DNA of 49,385 bases from BMS3ABIN04 sp964553325 (GCA_964553325.1 CAZKKI010000026.1:1-49385), one strand, 5' to 3'. Positions 16,101 through 24,315 are shown, counted from the first letter of the stretch. The notes: generated from the letters alone by a model not told the origin. Numbers and translations are program-made.

Positions 16101-17115
16101 AATTTCTATAATGTCGAATGACCCGGTGGATTCTGTTGTTTCGGTAAGCATAGCTTTGTACGTTACCGGTTCGGATTACAAACTTGATGTTTCAACCGAC
16201 AGTTTATGGGTGGGACTAAACCAAAACGATTCCGTGACCGTGACATTCTACATAGGGAACGGCGGTGGTCAAGACAAAAGCTGGTGGCTGGTGCAAAACA
16301 GCAATACTTTATGGATGAATTTATTGGATGTAAGCGATACGATTGGTGGCAACCAAACCGATACCGTGAGAATTTCATTTAATTCAACAGACTTGCCGAA
16401 CGGAGATTTTTCAAATATTCTGTATCTCTACGCAAACGATTCCGCAAATTACGACAGGACAATTAAAATTCAATTTACGGTCGGTAACTTTCCTAAAGTT
16501 GCGGTCGAAACCGATACGCTCAAATTTGAGTTGGTGCCGGGCGGTTTTCAATCGCTACCTTTAGTAATTAAAAACTCGGGTCGAAGCAATTTGGAATGGA
16601 GCATTCATTGGACATTTTATTCACAGTGGATTAAACCTTCGCCAACCAACGGAATTACACCACCCAACGGAGAGTTTACAGTTAACGTTAATGTTTCGGC
16701 TAACGATCTCGACAGCACATACGCGGAGGGAGTGTTAATGGTTGTTTCGAACGACCCAAACACGGAGGAACTCAAAATACCGGTCCAAGCGGTTATTAAA
16801 CCTCCGACAGGAATAGAAGACGGCAAAGAACTACCGACAAAGTTCTCGTTGACACAAAACTATCCGAACCCGTTTAATCCAAGTACAATTATCGAATACG
16901 CAATTCCGGTAACCGAAAACAAATCACCTGTATTTGTACAGCTGAAAATTTACGACGTGCTTGGAAACGAGGTTACGACACTTGTGAACGAAACGAAATC
17001 TCCGGGTTATTATTCGGCGGTATTTAATGCGAACAATTTGCCAAGCGGTTTTTACCTTTACAGGTTGACCGCAGGAAATTTTACGTCGGTTAAAAAAATG
17101 ATTTTAATGAAATAA
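13141..17115 (+). CDS. Large secreted multidomain protein: beta-propeller-like domain, beta-helix repeats, Ig-like domains, C-terminal sorting domain
   Basis: 1324 residues from the ATG at 13141, where the signal peptide 'MKNSFQLLFMFVSVLIF' starts (GAGG upstream); an open frame 111 bases further up looks non-coding. Residues about 25-375 resemble a glycoside-hydrolase-43-type five-bladed propeller, without catalytic residues I can assign. Residues about 380-410 carry 'TSLRSAIEEANA', the usual entry to a secreted right-handed beta-helix, and 'GNxIGT' repeats follow to about 780. Three Ig- or BACON-like modules start near 909, 1012 and 1117 ('VSTNYIEL', 'VSTDSLWV', 'VETDTLKF'). The end, from 'LTQNYPNPFNPSTIIEYAIP' at about 1236 to 'KKMILMK', is a type IX-secretion-like sorting domain. 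It is likely an extracellular or cell-surface polysaccharide-binding or -degrading protein; activity is unproven. Confidence 0.85.
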   Translation: MKNSFQLLFMFVSVLIFNIKTSAQLEYPGDVDILGSAEVLFSSSTDSCSSENIPDAPVRFFRDANDQIQVIISHFEGYRMIGPDFSSLTVDCSNGPVWTSHFDNNPSNYNNKEWLTGLYTLDGKTIYSLVHNEHEGGVLSNWYNSVTLAVSNDTGKTYSHASPPDHLVASIPYTYQDGMGPAGVFEPSNIIYHNGYYYVMLHMESYGLQETGASIMRTQDLSDPTSWEVWDGDDFNNTFINPYTQTNYDPADHIAAILDYSKIEKMHSSITWNTYFNKFLLVGSAVKDGVWGFYYSLSEDLIHWSTRKLIMEANVNIHAQPGSDVYGYPAIVDHNDTTRNFEVTGQDVYLYYTRWPYGENYNRTLERIPIRFNKQLVNGFVVTSTEDNEDTDWGDGLATNQSGQTSLRSAIEEANARPYWYRDSVISISFNIDGPGVQTITLQNTFPSIFYPVKIDGFTQPGASSNTNTFEDGSNAVPLIRINADGNLGIETESNHTIIKGLIINNYSGSAISVNGVDSCIIEGNFIGTSADGLSNVTPDGTGIEIKSGNYNRIGGTTPAAANIILGGVSITGSSSYNTIEGNYIGTDKTGTVALSRNSPGVQIKDGAHNNTVGGSDSASRNLISGNWMQGVLLSGNGAEQNTVLNNYIGVAPDGYSTLPNTFEGVGIYNGAHGAIIGQPGAGNVISGNGEMGIRIEHSSNITIQGNYIGTAADGVSDAGNTEVGILLFNNSSNDLIGGTDSGTENVIAHNGAAGVVIAYGETKNNAVLGNSIYQNGLYGIDLYWDGMVNENDLMDEDDGPNGFQNFPEIDQAQESDSLIVSGTFYSKPNRSYTLQFFVNDSADASGYGEGQTFIGSRALSLGADGQKDFRFSFPSGNYVGKYITATATDDSNNTSEFSNALIIRGQTAQITVSTNYIELHLYQNSTELTELVVSNVGVEPLNWSASWNESWLSLSSDSGSIAPGSDDSLSLLISTANLNEGVFFDTISIMSNDPVDSVVSVSIALYVTGSDYKLDVSTDSLWVGLNQNDSVTVTFYIGNGGGQDKSWWLVQNSNTLWMNLLDVSDTIGGNQTDTVRISFNSTDLPNGDFSNILYLYANDSANYDRTIKIQFTVGNFPKVAVETDTLKFELVPGGFQSLPLVIKNSGRSNLEWSIHWTFYSQWIKPSPTNGITPPNGEFTVNVNVSANDLDSTYAEGVLMVVSNDPNTEELKIPVQAVIKPPTGIEDGKELPTKFSLTQNYPNPFNPSTIIEYAIPVTENKSPVFVQLKIYDVLGNEVTTLVNETKSPGYYSAVFNANNLPSGFYLYRLTAGNFTSVKKMILMK
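14698..15460 (+). repeat. Beta-helix coding repeats inside the secreted protein
   Basis: Four copies of a 'xGNxIGTxxDG' coding unit start near 14701, 14878, 15073 and 15250, spaced 177, 195 and 177 bases, each followed by an 'IGG' or 'IGQ' turn. These are diverged protein-level repeats of a right-handed beta-helix, not a DNA repeat array. Confidence 0.7.
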
Positions 17116-17142
17116 CATACACTATCGTCTAACATTCACGGA

Positions 17143-17182
17143 AAAGCCCGGTGCTTTCTAAGTATCGGGCTTTCTAATTTTT
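17143..17182. terminator. Bidirectional terminator between the secreted-protein gene and rlmB
   Basis: A 14-base-pair stem (17143-17156 with 17160-17173, outer eight pairs perfect AAAGCCCG/CGGGCTTT) with a 3-base loop sits between two convergent genes. It is followed on the plus strand by TTCTAATTTTTT and flanked by A-rich sequence for the minus strand. It overlaps the end of rlmB by abutting its stop codon at 17174. Confidence 0.75.
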
Positions 17183-17920
17183 TGAAGATTCCCTTTCCGC
17201 TCTATACCGCAAAATTTCGAAAAGCAAAATACCTGTTGCAACGGAAACGTTTAAACTTTGGATTTTTCCTTTCATGGGAATTTCAACCAGAAAATCACAA
17301 TTTTCGGCAACTAATTTTCTTATACCCTTTTCTTCGTTACCGACAACAAGGGCAACAGGACCGGAATAATCGATTTCAGTATAGCTTTTACCCGAACCCA
17401 AAGCGGAACCGATAATCCAAAATCCGTTCTTCTTCAATATTTTTATGGAATCCACCAAATTATTTACCCTGCAAATTTTTAGATGGGAAACTGCTCCGGT
17501 TGACGTTTTAACAACGGTATCACTTATCGGAGCAGTATTTCTTGCGGTTATAATTACGCCTTCAACTCCCGCCGCTTCTGCCGACCTTAAAATTGCCCCG
17601 AGATTATGCGGATCTTGCACCGAATCAATTAACAACAAAACCGGTTCTTTGGTTTTGCCGATATCATCTAAAATTTCATCGAAAGAATAGAGCTTTATCC
17701 CGCTTTTAATTGCTATTATCCCTTGAGTGTTTTCCTTTCCGGCAAGTTGGTTAAATTTCTTTTGGGATACCTGCGATATTTTTACTCCCTTGCGCTTTGC
17801 AAGTTTTTTAATTTCGTTTACAGACTTTGAATGTTGGTTGTAAAGAATATAAATCTGGTCGATTTCCTCATCGGCTTTCAGCGCTTCGAGTACTGGTTTT
17901 CTGCCGTAAATCCTTTTCAT
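17174..17920 (-). CDS. rlmB: 23S rRNA (guanosine-2'-O-)-methyltransferase RlmB (SpoU/TrmH family)
   Basis: 248 residues. The N-terminal substrate-binding domain starts 'MKRIYGRKPVLEAL', and the SPOUT methyltransferase domain shows its three motifs: 'LLIDSVQDPHNLGAILRSA' (about 95-115), 'VALVVGNEEKGI' (about 195-207) and 'IPMKGKIQSLNVSVATGILLFE' (about 217-238). RlmB methylates the 2'-oxygen of G2251 in 23S rRNA, using AdoMet; close TrmH-family paralogues act on tRNA, so the exact target is by similarity. Its ATG overlaps the hisS stop (ATGA), giving a hisS-rlmB translation-related operon. Confidence 0.88.
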   Translation of the reverse strand: MKRIYGRKPVLEALKADEEIDQIYILYNQHSKSVNEIKKLAKRKGVKISQVSQKKFNQLAGKENTQGIIAIKSGIKLYSFDEILDDIGKTKEPVLLLIDSVQDPHNLGAILRSAEAAGVEGVIITARNTAPISDTVVKTSTGAVSHLKICRVNNLVDSIKILKKNGFWIIGSALGSGKSYTEIDYSGPVALVVGNEEKGIRKLVAENCDFLVEIPMKGKIQSLNVSVATGILLFEILRYRAERESSKN

Positions 17921-19176
17921 TTTTTTATACGATTAATAATTTCGTCGAACTTACCAAGAGGCAATTCCTCTTGAATGCCTGTTTCCATAACTTTCAATAC
18001 GGTATTTCCTTTTTCAAACTCTTCACCTCCGACAAAAAGAACATATTTTGCTTTCATTCGGTTTGCTTCACGCATTTGAGCTTTTACGCTTCTCGATAAA
18101 TAATCAAGTTCGGTTTTTATTCCGCTCAATCTCAAGCGGTCCGCAATCTTAAACACATTTTGTTTTTTTGCCGGTTCCATTCTTACCAAATAAATATCTA
18201 TCGACGATTCGTTTTTTTCTTCACACCCTTCGTTCCGGCAAGCAAGTAAAATCCGTTCCATTCCCGCCGCGAAGCCGGTTGCAGGAGTTGATTGGCCGCC
18301 CAGTTGCTCGATTAGCAAATTGTATCTTCCGCCGCCGCAAAGCGCACTTTGCGCGCCGACGCTTCCGCTTACTATTTCGAAGGTTGTGTTCGTATAATAA
18401 TCAAGACCTCTTACAAGTTTAAAATCAACCGTATATTTTATTCCTATTTCGTCGAGATAGTTTTTAACTTCTTCGAAATGGTTTAAACTTTCTTCACCTA
18501 GAAACTCCAATATTTTCGGGGCATTGGCCATAATTTCGATGTCTTTTTCGTCTTTGCTGTCGAAAATTCTCAGTATATTGGTTTCAAACCGTTTCTTACT
18601 ATCTTCGGAGAGATTATCGATCTTATCTTTTAAATAATTTTGTAATTCGTTTTTATATTTTTCCCTTTCGGAAGGAACACCGAGAGAATTAATTTTAATT
18701 TCCAAATTTTTTAATCCGAATAATTTTAATATCGAATATGCCAATTCTATCATTTCGGCATCGAGCATCGGATCGTTGCCGCCGATAGCTTCCGCACCGA
18801 ATTGGTGAAACTCTCTTAACCTTCCGGCTTGGGGCCTTTCTTGTCTGAACATCGAAGAGATATAATATAGTTTGTGCAGGCTTTGTTTTTTCGAAAGCTT
18901 ATGTTCGATAAAGGCGCGTACAACCGAAGCCGTCATTTCCGGTTTCAATGTAATGCTCGTCCCGCTTCTATCGATAAAAGTGTACATTTCCTTGCTTACA
19001 ATATCGGTTGATTCGCCTATTCCCCTGCTGAATAAAACGGTTTCTTCGAACGTAGGAGTTCTAATTTCCTTGTAATTGAAAAACGACATTTGTTCTTCAA
19101 CTATTTTCTCAAGCCGTTTCCATTCGCTTATTTGATCGGGTAAAATATCTTTTGTTCCGGTAATTGCTTTAATCAT
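17917..19176 (-). CDS. hisS: Histidyl-tRNA synthetase
   Basis: 419 residues, a class II aminoacyl-tRNA synthetase. Motif 2 is 'YYISSMFRQERPQAGRLREFHQFGAEAIG' (about 104-132) and the histidine-specific signature 'LVRGLDYYTNTTFEI' lies near 258-272; 'ALCGGGRYNLLIEQLGG' and 'PATGFAAGMERILLA' (motif 3) follow. The C-terminal anticodon-binding domain starts near 325 ('IDIYLVRM'). It attaches histidine to tRNA-His. Transcribed with rlmB; the 97 bases upstream separate it from the PTS gene on the same strand. Confidence 0.95.
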   Translation of the reverse strand: MIKAITGTKDILPDQISEWKRLEKIVEEQMSFFNYKEIRTPTFEETVLFSRGIGESTDIVSKEMYTFIDRSGTSITLKPEMTASVVRAFIEHKLSKKQSLHKLYYISSMFRQERPQAGRLREFHQFGAEAIGGNDPMLDAEMIELAYSILKLFGLKNLEIKINSLGVPSEREKYKNELQNYLKDKIDNLSEDSKKRFETNILRIFDSKDEKDIEIMANAPKILEFLGEESLNHFEEVKNYLDEIGIKYTVDFKLVRGLDYYTNTTFEIVSGSVGAQSALCGGGRYNLLIEQLGGQSTPATGFAAGMERILLACRNEGCEEKNESSIDIYLVRMEPAKKQNVFKIADRLRLSGIKTELDYLSRSVKAQMREANRMKAKYVLFVGGEEFEKGNTVLKVMETGIQEELPLGKFDEIINRIKK

Positions 19177-19273
19177 TTTTACATTTTTGTTGTGAACGAA
19201 TAAAATTAGGAATCAAATATAACCATTTACGAAAGCATCCAAAAGGTCGGTAAAATAATTCGGCGTGGGCGGG

Positions 19274-19735
19274 TTAAAACTTTTTCTCTTCCTCTTCGAA
19301 AATCGAATAAATTTCTTCCGCCGTGTTTGCGTTCAACAGGCTTTCGCGGAATAAATCGTTATTCATCATTCTGGAGATTCTGCTCAAAAGTTTAATGTGC
19401 GAAGCAACCATGTTTTCTTTGCCGACAAGAAGAAAAATCAATCTCACCGGTTGGTCGTCAAGCGATTCAAAGTCGATGGGTATCGCAGTTTTACCGAATG
19501 CCGCTATGGTTTCCTTTACACTGTTGGTTTTTCCGTGAGGAATTGCAAAGCCTTTTCCTACACCGGTCGACATGATTTTTTCCCTTTCGTGAACTACGTG
19601 CCGCACTTCTTCCAAATCGATTACCCTATCGTCGTTTTTAAATAAATCAATCAGCTCGTTTATCGCCCCCTTTTTATCGTTGCTTTCAAGAGTGGGAATA
19701 ATTTTATCTACAGTAAGTATATCGCAAATTCTCAT
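19274..19735 (-). CDS. PTS EIIA (fructose/nitrogen-regulatory type) domain protein
   Basis: 153 residues forming one PTS EIIA type-2 domain. The phosphorylated histidine is in 'GKGFAIPHGKT' near residue 67, preceded by the usual 'VVHEREKIMSTGVG'. There is no EIIB or EIIC domain and no sugar-transport gene nearby, so it resembles the regulatory PtsN (EIIA-Ntr) rather than a transport component. In other bacteria such proteins take phosphate from a PTS phosphorelay and regulate potassium uptake, nitrogen or stress responses. The source of its phosphate (EI and HPr homologues) is not in this window. Start ATG at 19735; it is divergent from the group at 19913. Confidence 0.85.
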   Translation of the reverse strand: MRICDILTVDKIIPTLESNDKKGAINELIDLFKNDDRVIDLEEVRHVVHEREKIMSTGVGKGFAIPHGKTNSVKETIAAFGKTAIPIDFESLDDQPVRLIFLLVGKENMVASHIKLLSRISRMMNNDLFRESLLNANTAEEIYSIFEEEEKKF

Positions 19736-19912
19736 AATTCTTTCGACCGGATAATTTTCGGAATATCAATTATAAATGATTACTAAACATATAAAAGCAA
19801 TTGCTCATTATCAATTTCTCTATACGGATAAATAACATTAAATTAACATAAAAATATTGCCTTGTAACACAAATTGATTTAATTTTAATAACAAAAATTT
19901 TTACGAGGAAAA

Positions 19913-21613
19913 ATGGACATTCAAAACAAAACCGTGCTGGTTCTGGGTGCTTGGGGCTTAGTAGGAAATGCGGTAACCAGAAAACTAATTCCCGAAAAGC
20001 CGAAAAGAATTATCGTTACTTCGTTAAAAAGAGAAGAGGTTGAAGACGAAATTCAAAAGTTGCACAAAGAATTTCCTCATTTACCCGAAGGTTACTTTAT
20101 TCCCTGGTGGGGAAATATTTTCGTGCGTGAGGAATTCAAAGATATAAACCGCTTTGAAATTTTGGAAGATCCCGTTAAAAGAAAAATCTTGCTTAAAGAT
20201 ATTATGGAAGAGCTTACGCCCGAAATGCTTGAGGCGTCGTCAATATACAAAATGTTGTCGGAATACAAGCCTGAAATAATCGTCGATTGTATTAATTCCG
20301 CCACGGCAATTGCATATCAAGATGTATATTCCACTTATCACAGAATAAGCTCGATGATTGCCGAAGATCCGCCGAAAGAAGATTTAATAGCCGAAACGGA
20401 AAAACTTCTATGTACGCAATACATTCCTCAGTTGATACGTCACATTCAAATTCTCTACAATTCAATGAGCAAAAACAATACAAAAATTTATGTGAAAATC
20501 GGAACGAGCGGGACAGGCGGAATGGGCTTGAACATTCCTTACACTCACAGCGAAGAAAAACCCTCGAGGGTTTTATTAAGCAAATCTTCCGTTGCGGGTG
20601 CGCACACTCTTTTATTATTTTTATTGGGCAGAACCCCCGACGCGGCTATTACAAAAGAAATTAAACCCACCGCGGCAATCGCGTGGAAAAAAATCGCTTT
20701 TGACGAAATAAAAAAACGAGGCAAACCCATAAAATTACAAAATGTTTCACTCGACGAAGCAATTCCCCTTGAAGGAAAATTGGAACTTAAGGTCGACAAT
20801 CGCTACCAAGTTACAGACGACACTCTGAAGTCGGTTTTTATTGACACCGGCGAAAACGGAACATTTTCGCGCGGGGAATTCGAAACGATTTCAACCCAAG
20901 GACAAATGGAATATGTTACTCCGGAAGAAATTGCCGCCGATGTTATCTTCGAAATTAAAGGCGGAAATACGGGTCACGATATTATAAACGCGCTAGACAA
21001 CGCAACATTAGAACCGACATACCGCGCCGGATTTTTACAGCATACCGCCGTTGAAAAGCTAGCACAGTTGGAAAAAATCCACAACGTACAAAGTGTTGCA
21101 TTCGAGTTGCTTGGTCCCCCTAGACTATCAAAATTACTTCACGAAATAAATTTGATTAAACTTGTTACAAAATCCATGGCGAATATTTTGGATTATACCC
21201 CCGAGGAACTCAGCGAAAAAACCTATACGGAAATAAAAACAAATTCAAAATTAAGAAACGAGATTGTATCGATTGGCATTCCGATTTTACTGCCCGACGG
21301 AAAAAATTTGCTGCGGGGAAATGAAATTAAAATTCCACCGTACAGGGGAAAAAACGAGCTTGAAATAACCGAAGATAAAATTAAACTTTGGGCTAACGAC
21401 GGTTGGGTGGACTTAAGAGTTTGTAATATGGAAATTTGGCAAGATAGAATCCGTGCAATCATGGAAGAAGCCAACTCGATTCCGCCGGACGATACAAGCT
21501 CCATGCATGTTAGAACGAAAGAGTTTTGGAATAACTTCGGAGAAATCAACATTGGGAAAATAGTAAGCTGGATATTCATTCATGAAGAACGCGGGAAAAG
21601 AATGAAAGCTTAA
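19913..21613 (+). CDS. Large atypical NAD(P)-binding (SDR/Rossmann) protein of unknown function
   Basis: 566 residues, far longer than ordinary short-chain dehydrogenases. The N-terminus 'TVLVLGAWGLVGNAV' carries the dinucleotide-binding GxxGxxG at residues 12-18. A cluster 'VDCINSATAIAYQDVYSTYH' near 125-145 and 'KIYVKIGTSGTGGMGLNIPYTHSEEKPSRVLLSKSSVAGAH' near 195-235 look like the SDR active-site region, with Ser and Tyr candidates, although the canonical YxxxK is not present in its normal form (the conserved Tyr is followed by 'THSEEK'). The C-terminal 250 residues match nothing I recognise. It has a good ribosome binding site (CGAGGA) and heads a three-gene group with a small basic protein and a membrane protein. 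The reaction is unknown. Confidence 0.75.
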   Translation: MDIQNKTVLVLGAWGLVGNAVTRKLIPEKPKRIIVTSLKREEVEDEIQKLHKEFPHLPEGYFIPWWGNIFVREEFKDINRFEILEDPVKRKILLKDIMEELTPEMLEASSIYKMLSEYKPEIIVDCINSATAIAYQDVYSTYHRISSMIAEDPPKEDLIAETEKLLCTQYIPQLIRHIQILYNSMSKNNTKIYVKIGTSGTGGMGLNIPYTHSEEKPSRVLLSKSSVAGAHTLLLFLLGRTPDAAITKEIKPTAAIAWKKIAFDEIKKRGKPIKLQNVSLDEAIPLEGKLELKVDNRYQVTDDTLKSVFIDTGENGTFSRGEFETISTQGQMEYVTPEEIAADVIFEIKGGNTGHDIINALDNATLEPTYRAGFLQHTAVEKLAQLEKIHNVQSVAFELLGPPRLSKLLHEINLIKLVTKSMANILDYTPEELSEKTYTEIKTNSKLRNEIVSIGIPILLPDGKNLLRGNEIKIPPYRGKNELEITEDKIKLWANDGWVDLRVCNMEIWQDRIRAIMEEANSIPPDDTSSMHVRTKEFWNNFGEINIGKIVSWIFIHEERGKRMKA

Positions 21614-21630
21614 ATTCTTTGGAGTAGAAT

Positions 21631-21834
21631 ATGACAAAAGAAAAACAATATAATCTCACGGCTAAAATAAAAAACGGCAACAACATTTACGTTTACAAAA
21701 AACACCGAGCAAAGTACTATGTGATCTCCAAACGAATTAAAGCCGCTCCCGTCAAAAAAAGATATATTAACCGGATAAGCGGAGAGATAAACGCGGAAAA
21801 TCAACAAACCGTTGAAATGATAAGGAAAAATTAA
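21631..21834 (+). CDS. Small basic protein of unknown function
   Basis: 67 residues, rich in Lys and Arg ('VISKRIKAAPVKKRYINRISG'), with no signal peptide or membrane helix. GGAGTAG lies nine bases before the ATG. It fits without overlap between the two larger genes (17 bases after the first, 11 before the next), which supports it being real. The charge suggests nucleic-acid or ribosome binding, but no family was recognised. Confidence 0.6.
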   Translation: MTKEKQYNLTAKIKNGNNIYVYKKHRAKYYVISKRIKAAPVKKRYINRISGEINAENQQTVEMIRKN

Positions 21835-21845
21835 AACAGGTTTTT

Positions 21846-22463
21846 ATGAAGCTTATAAAAAACAACAATATCCGTTTTATTGTTTTAATTGTCTTCCTTT
21901 CGTGGGCATACGCCGTAGTGCGTTACAACATTTTCAAACAAGTTGAGTTTGCTCAATTGCCATTGTATGTAACTAACAAATCTTTCGCGTTGAGCGCCGT
22001 AATTTTAGTATGTATAGCTACATTAAAGAGCGAAAAATTCGGTAAAGACTTTTCCGTTTATTTAAGCACCGCAGGTTATTTAATCGCCCTAACCCACATG
22101 CTTATTACATACACAATAATCAAACCGGAATACTTTCCGAAATTATTTGTTTCGGGAAAGCTGACCGTGTTCGGCGAAATGAGTTTGTTGTTCGGAGTCT
22201 TGACTTTTACTGCGTTTACCTTTTTGGTAATATTTATGATAACACGCGATTATTACAGAAATTTATTCGGACAAATTTTTACAATTAATTTTCTAAATTT
22301 ATTGGCTTTAACTTTTTTGAGTTTTCACACTCTTTTGCTTGGAATTAAAAACTGGAGCTCACCGCAAACGTGGCCGGCAATGCTGCCGCCGATTAGTTTA
22401 CTCGGCTTCATAGCAACGATAGTCACTATAGTAAAACGGTTAACCAAATCCTCCCGGTCTTAA
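21846..22463 (+). CDS. Six-helix membrane protein, possibly ferric-reductase-like
   Basis: 205 residues with six hydrophobic helices (about 10-28, 46-60, 72-92, 108-132, 142-168 and 176-196). Single histidines sit within helix 3 (His84, 'ALTHMLIT') and helix 5 (His161, 'LSFHTLLLG'), the arrangement used for haem ligation in the ferric-reductase-like/MsrQ membrane domain, whose E. coli ligands are at similar positions. The match is topological, not a confident family call. It is the third gene of the group starting at 19913 and could pass electrons to or from that Rossmann protein, which is speculation. Its stop is 20 bases from that of the convergent LOG gene. Confidence 0.65.
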   Translation: MKLIKNNNIRFIVLIVFLSWAYAVVRYNIFKQVEFAQLPLYVTNKSFALSAVILVCIATLKSEKFGKDFSVYLSTAGYLIALTHMLITYTIIKPEYFPKLFVSGKLTVFGEMSLLFGVLTFTAFTFLVIFMITRDYYRNLFGQIFTINFLNLLALTFLSFHTLLLGIKNWSSPQTWPAMLPPISLLGFIATIVTIVKRLTKSSRS

Positions 22464-22483
22464 GAAACATAACCGTTTTTCGA

Positions 22484-23185
22484 TTAAAAATTCGGTGTGA
22501 ATTTTTTACCTTTGTGAAACTTATAAAATATATTGGCCGCTTCTTTCGGATCGTCTGTAATTGTAAAAAGCTCCAAATCTTCTTCACTTATATAACCTTC
22601 TTTCAACTGTTTTTCTTTAACCCAGTCGATTAACGAACTCCAATATTCACTACCCATTAAAACCACCGGAAATTTTGATGTTTTCCCCGTTTGAATTAAT
22701 GTTAAAACTTCAAATCCTTCGTCTATTGTACCGAAACCTCCCGGCATTAAAATATAACCTTGGGCATATTTGAAAAACATTAACTTGCGAACAAAGAAAT
22801 AACGAAATGTGAGCAACTTGTCTTTATCGATGTACGGATTCGCATTCTGTTCGTGTGGAAGTTCTATGTTAATTCCCGTCGAACTTCCGCCGGCTTCTTT
22901 AGCGCCTTTGTTGGCAGCTTCCATAATCCCCGGTCCGCCGCCGGTAATTATCCCGAACCCTTTATTCACAATATTCCTTGCCACTTCAACGGTCAATTTG
23001 TAATATTTGTGTTCCGGCTTTACTCTCGCCGAGCCGAAAACCACAATGCTCGGCTTTATTTTTGCCATCGCCTCAAACCCTTCGACAAATTCCGCCATAA
23101 TACGGAACACCCTCCATAAATCTTCTTGGGATTGATGTAATTTTTGTTCGAGCTCGTTCATTCTTTCGTTATTGTTGTCGTTCAT
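22484..23185 (-). CDS. LOG family protein (TIGR00730-type phosphoribohydrolase)
   Basis: 233 residues. The Rossmann-like LOG fold is shown by 'IVVFGSARVKPEHKYY', 'GFGIITGGGPGIMEAANKGA' and the family signature 'ILMPGGFGTIDEGFEVLTLIQ' (PGGxGTxxE). Characterised LOG proteins hydrolyse cytokinin riboside 5'-monophosphates or other nucleoside 5'-monophosphates to base and ribose 5-phosphate; some relatives annotated as lysine decarboxylase lack that activity. The in-cell substrate here is unknown. The extra N-terminal 45 residues, starting 'MNDNNNERMNELEQKLHQSQEDL', form a predicted helix. It is divergent from the esterase gene (217 bases between) and convergent with the group ending at 22463. 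Confidence 0.85.
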   Translation of the reverse strand: MNDNNNERMNELEQKLHQSQEDLWRVFRIMAEFVEGFEAMAKIKPSIVVFGSARVKPEHKYYKLTVEVARNIVNKGFGIITGGGPGIMEAANKGAKEAGGSSTGINIELPHEQNANPYIDKDKLLTFRYFFVRKLMFFKYAQGYILMPGGFGTIDEGFEVLTLIQTGKTSKFPVVLMGSEYWSSLIDWVKEKQLKEGYISEEDLELFTITDDPKEAANIFYKFHKGKKFTPNF

Positions 23186-23402
23186 TTACTTCTCCGGTAC
23201 AAAATTGAAAATTAGGCAACAAATATAACAATTATGAATCGATAATTTTTATTAAAAAGTTTTTTATGTGAGATGCAGCTTTTTAATCGTTTTGCTTTTT
23301 CATTATATTTTGCAATCGATTTGAAAACCCGTATGCCAGTATATTTGAATTTACGGCAACTCCGATCGATAATTATTTTTAACACAAACAGACGGTAAAA
23401 GT

Positions 23403-24188
23403 TTGGCTCCGTTTAAAAATTACATAGTGGATAGAGATGAAATTATTGGGACGTACGAACATCTCCACGAATTTTACAGCATGTATCTGAGAAACGAGCG
23501 TGATGTCATCGTCTGGTTTCCTCCTTCCTATGCAAATTCACATAAACATTATCCGGTTCTTTACATGCACGATGGTCAGAATTTGTTTAATCCGCATACT
23601 TCTTTTATAGGCTACGACTGGAAAATGGACGAAACCTCTACAATTTTAATGGAAGATAATATTGTGGATGAATTTATTATTGTTGCTATTTACAACACAA
23701 AAGACAGATTGGAAGAATATAATTACTTTACCCGGAAAGGCAGAAACTATGCATTCTTTATTATTCGAGAGTTAAAGCGTTACATCGACGAGCAATTCCG
23801 CACATTAACCGATCCGCAAAACACCGCTTTAATGGGTTCTTCGATGGGCGGGTTAATTTCATTTCAGATGTATTGGAACTTCCCGGAAATTTTCGGTAAA
23901 GCCGCGTGCTTATCGAATTCGTTTTGGGTCGACGACGGTTCGGTTTTCAATATGGTGAAAGAAAACCCATATGTAAACAAAAACGGCAAATTATATATTG
24001 ATTGCGGTAGCGAAGAGAAAGAGCTTATCGGGGATTTTAACGAAATGTGTAAATTATTAAAGGAAATCGGATACGAAGAAAATAAAAACTTGAAGTGCCA
24101 AGTGATCGATGGCGCCAAGCACTCCGAAATCGACTGGGCGGCACGCTCGCATATACCGTTAAAATTTCTATTCGGCAAGCGAAATTAA
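23403..24188 (+). CDS. Alpha/beta-hydrolase fold esterase (putative esterase D/Fes family)
   Basis: 261 residues from a TTG at 23403; no in-frame ATG fits better and the ribosome binding site is weak. 'PVLYMHDGQNLFNPHTSF' near 48-65 is characteristic of the esterase D/enterochelin-esterase-like family. The nucleophile is Ser147 in 'MGSSMGG' and the catalytic base is His240 in 'GAKHSEIDW'; the acid is probably the Asp in 'LYIDCGSEE' near 202. No signal peptide is present, so it is probably cytoplasmic. It hydrolyses an ester, with substrate unknown. It stands alone between divergent and convergent minus-strand genes. Confidence 0.8.
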   Translation: MAPFKNYIVDRDEIIGTYEHLHEFYSMYLRNERDVIVWFPPSYANSHKHYPVLYMHDGQNLFNPHTSFIGYDWKMDETSTILMEDNIVDEFIIVAIYNTKDRLEEYNYFTRKGRNYAFFIIRELKRYIDEQFRTLTDPQNTALMGSSMGGLISFQMYWNFPEIFGKAACLSNSFWVDDGSVFNMVKENPYVNKNGKLYIDCGSEEKELIGDFNEMCKLLKEIGYEENKNLKCQVIDGAKHSEIDWAARSHIPLKFLFGKRN

Positions 24189-24315
24189 TTCATTGATAAC
24201 ACGATAAATCTTAAATACAACACAAAAGGAAAAACAGAAAACCACAAACACTTTGAAATTAAAGATATTTAAAATATAATTTTTTGTGTTTCAATAAGTC
24301 TTCTTGTTTCACCGG

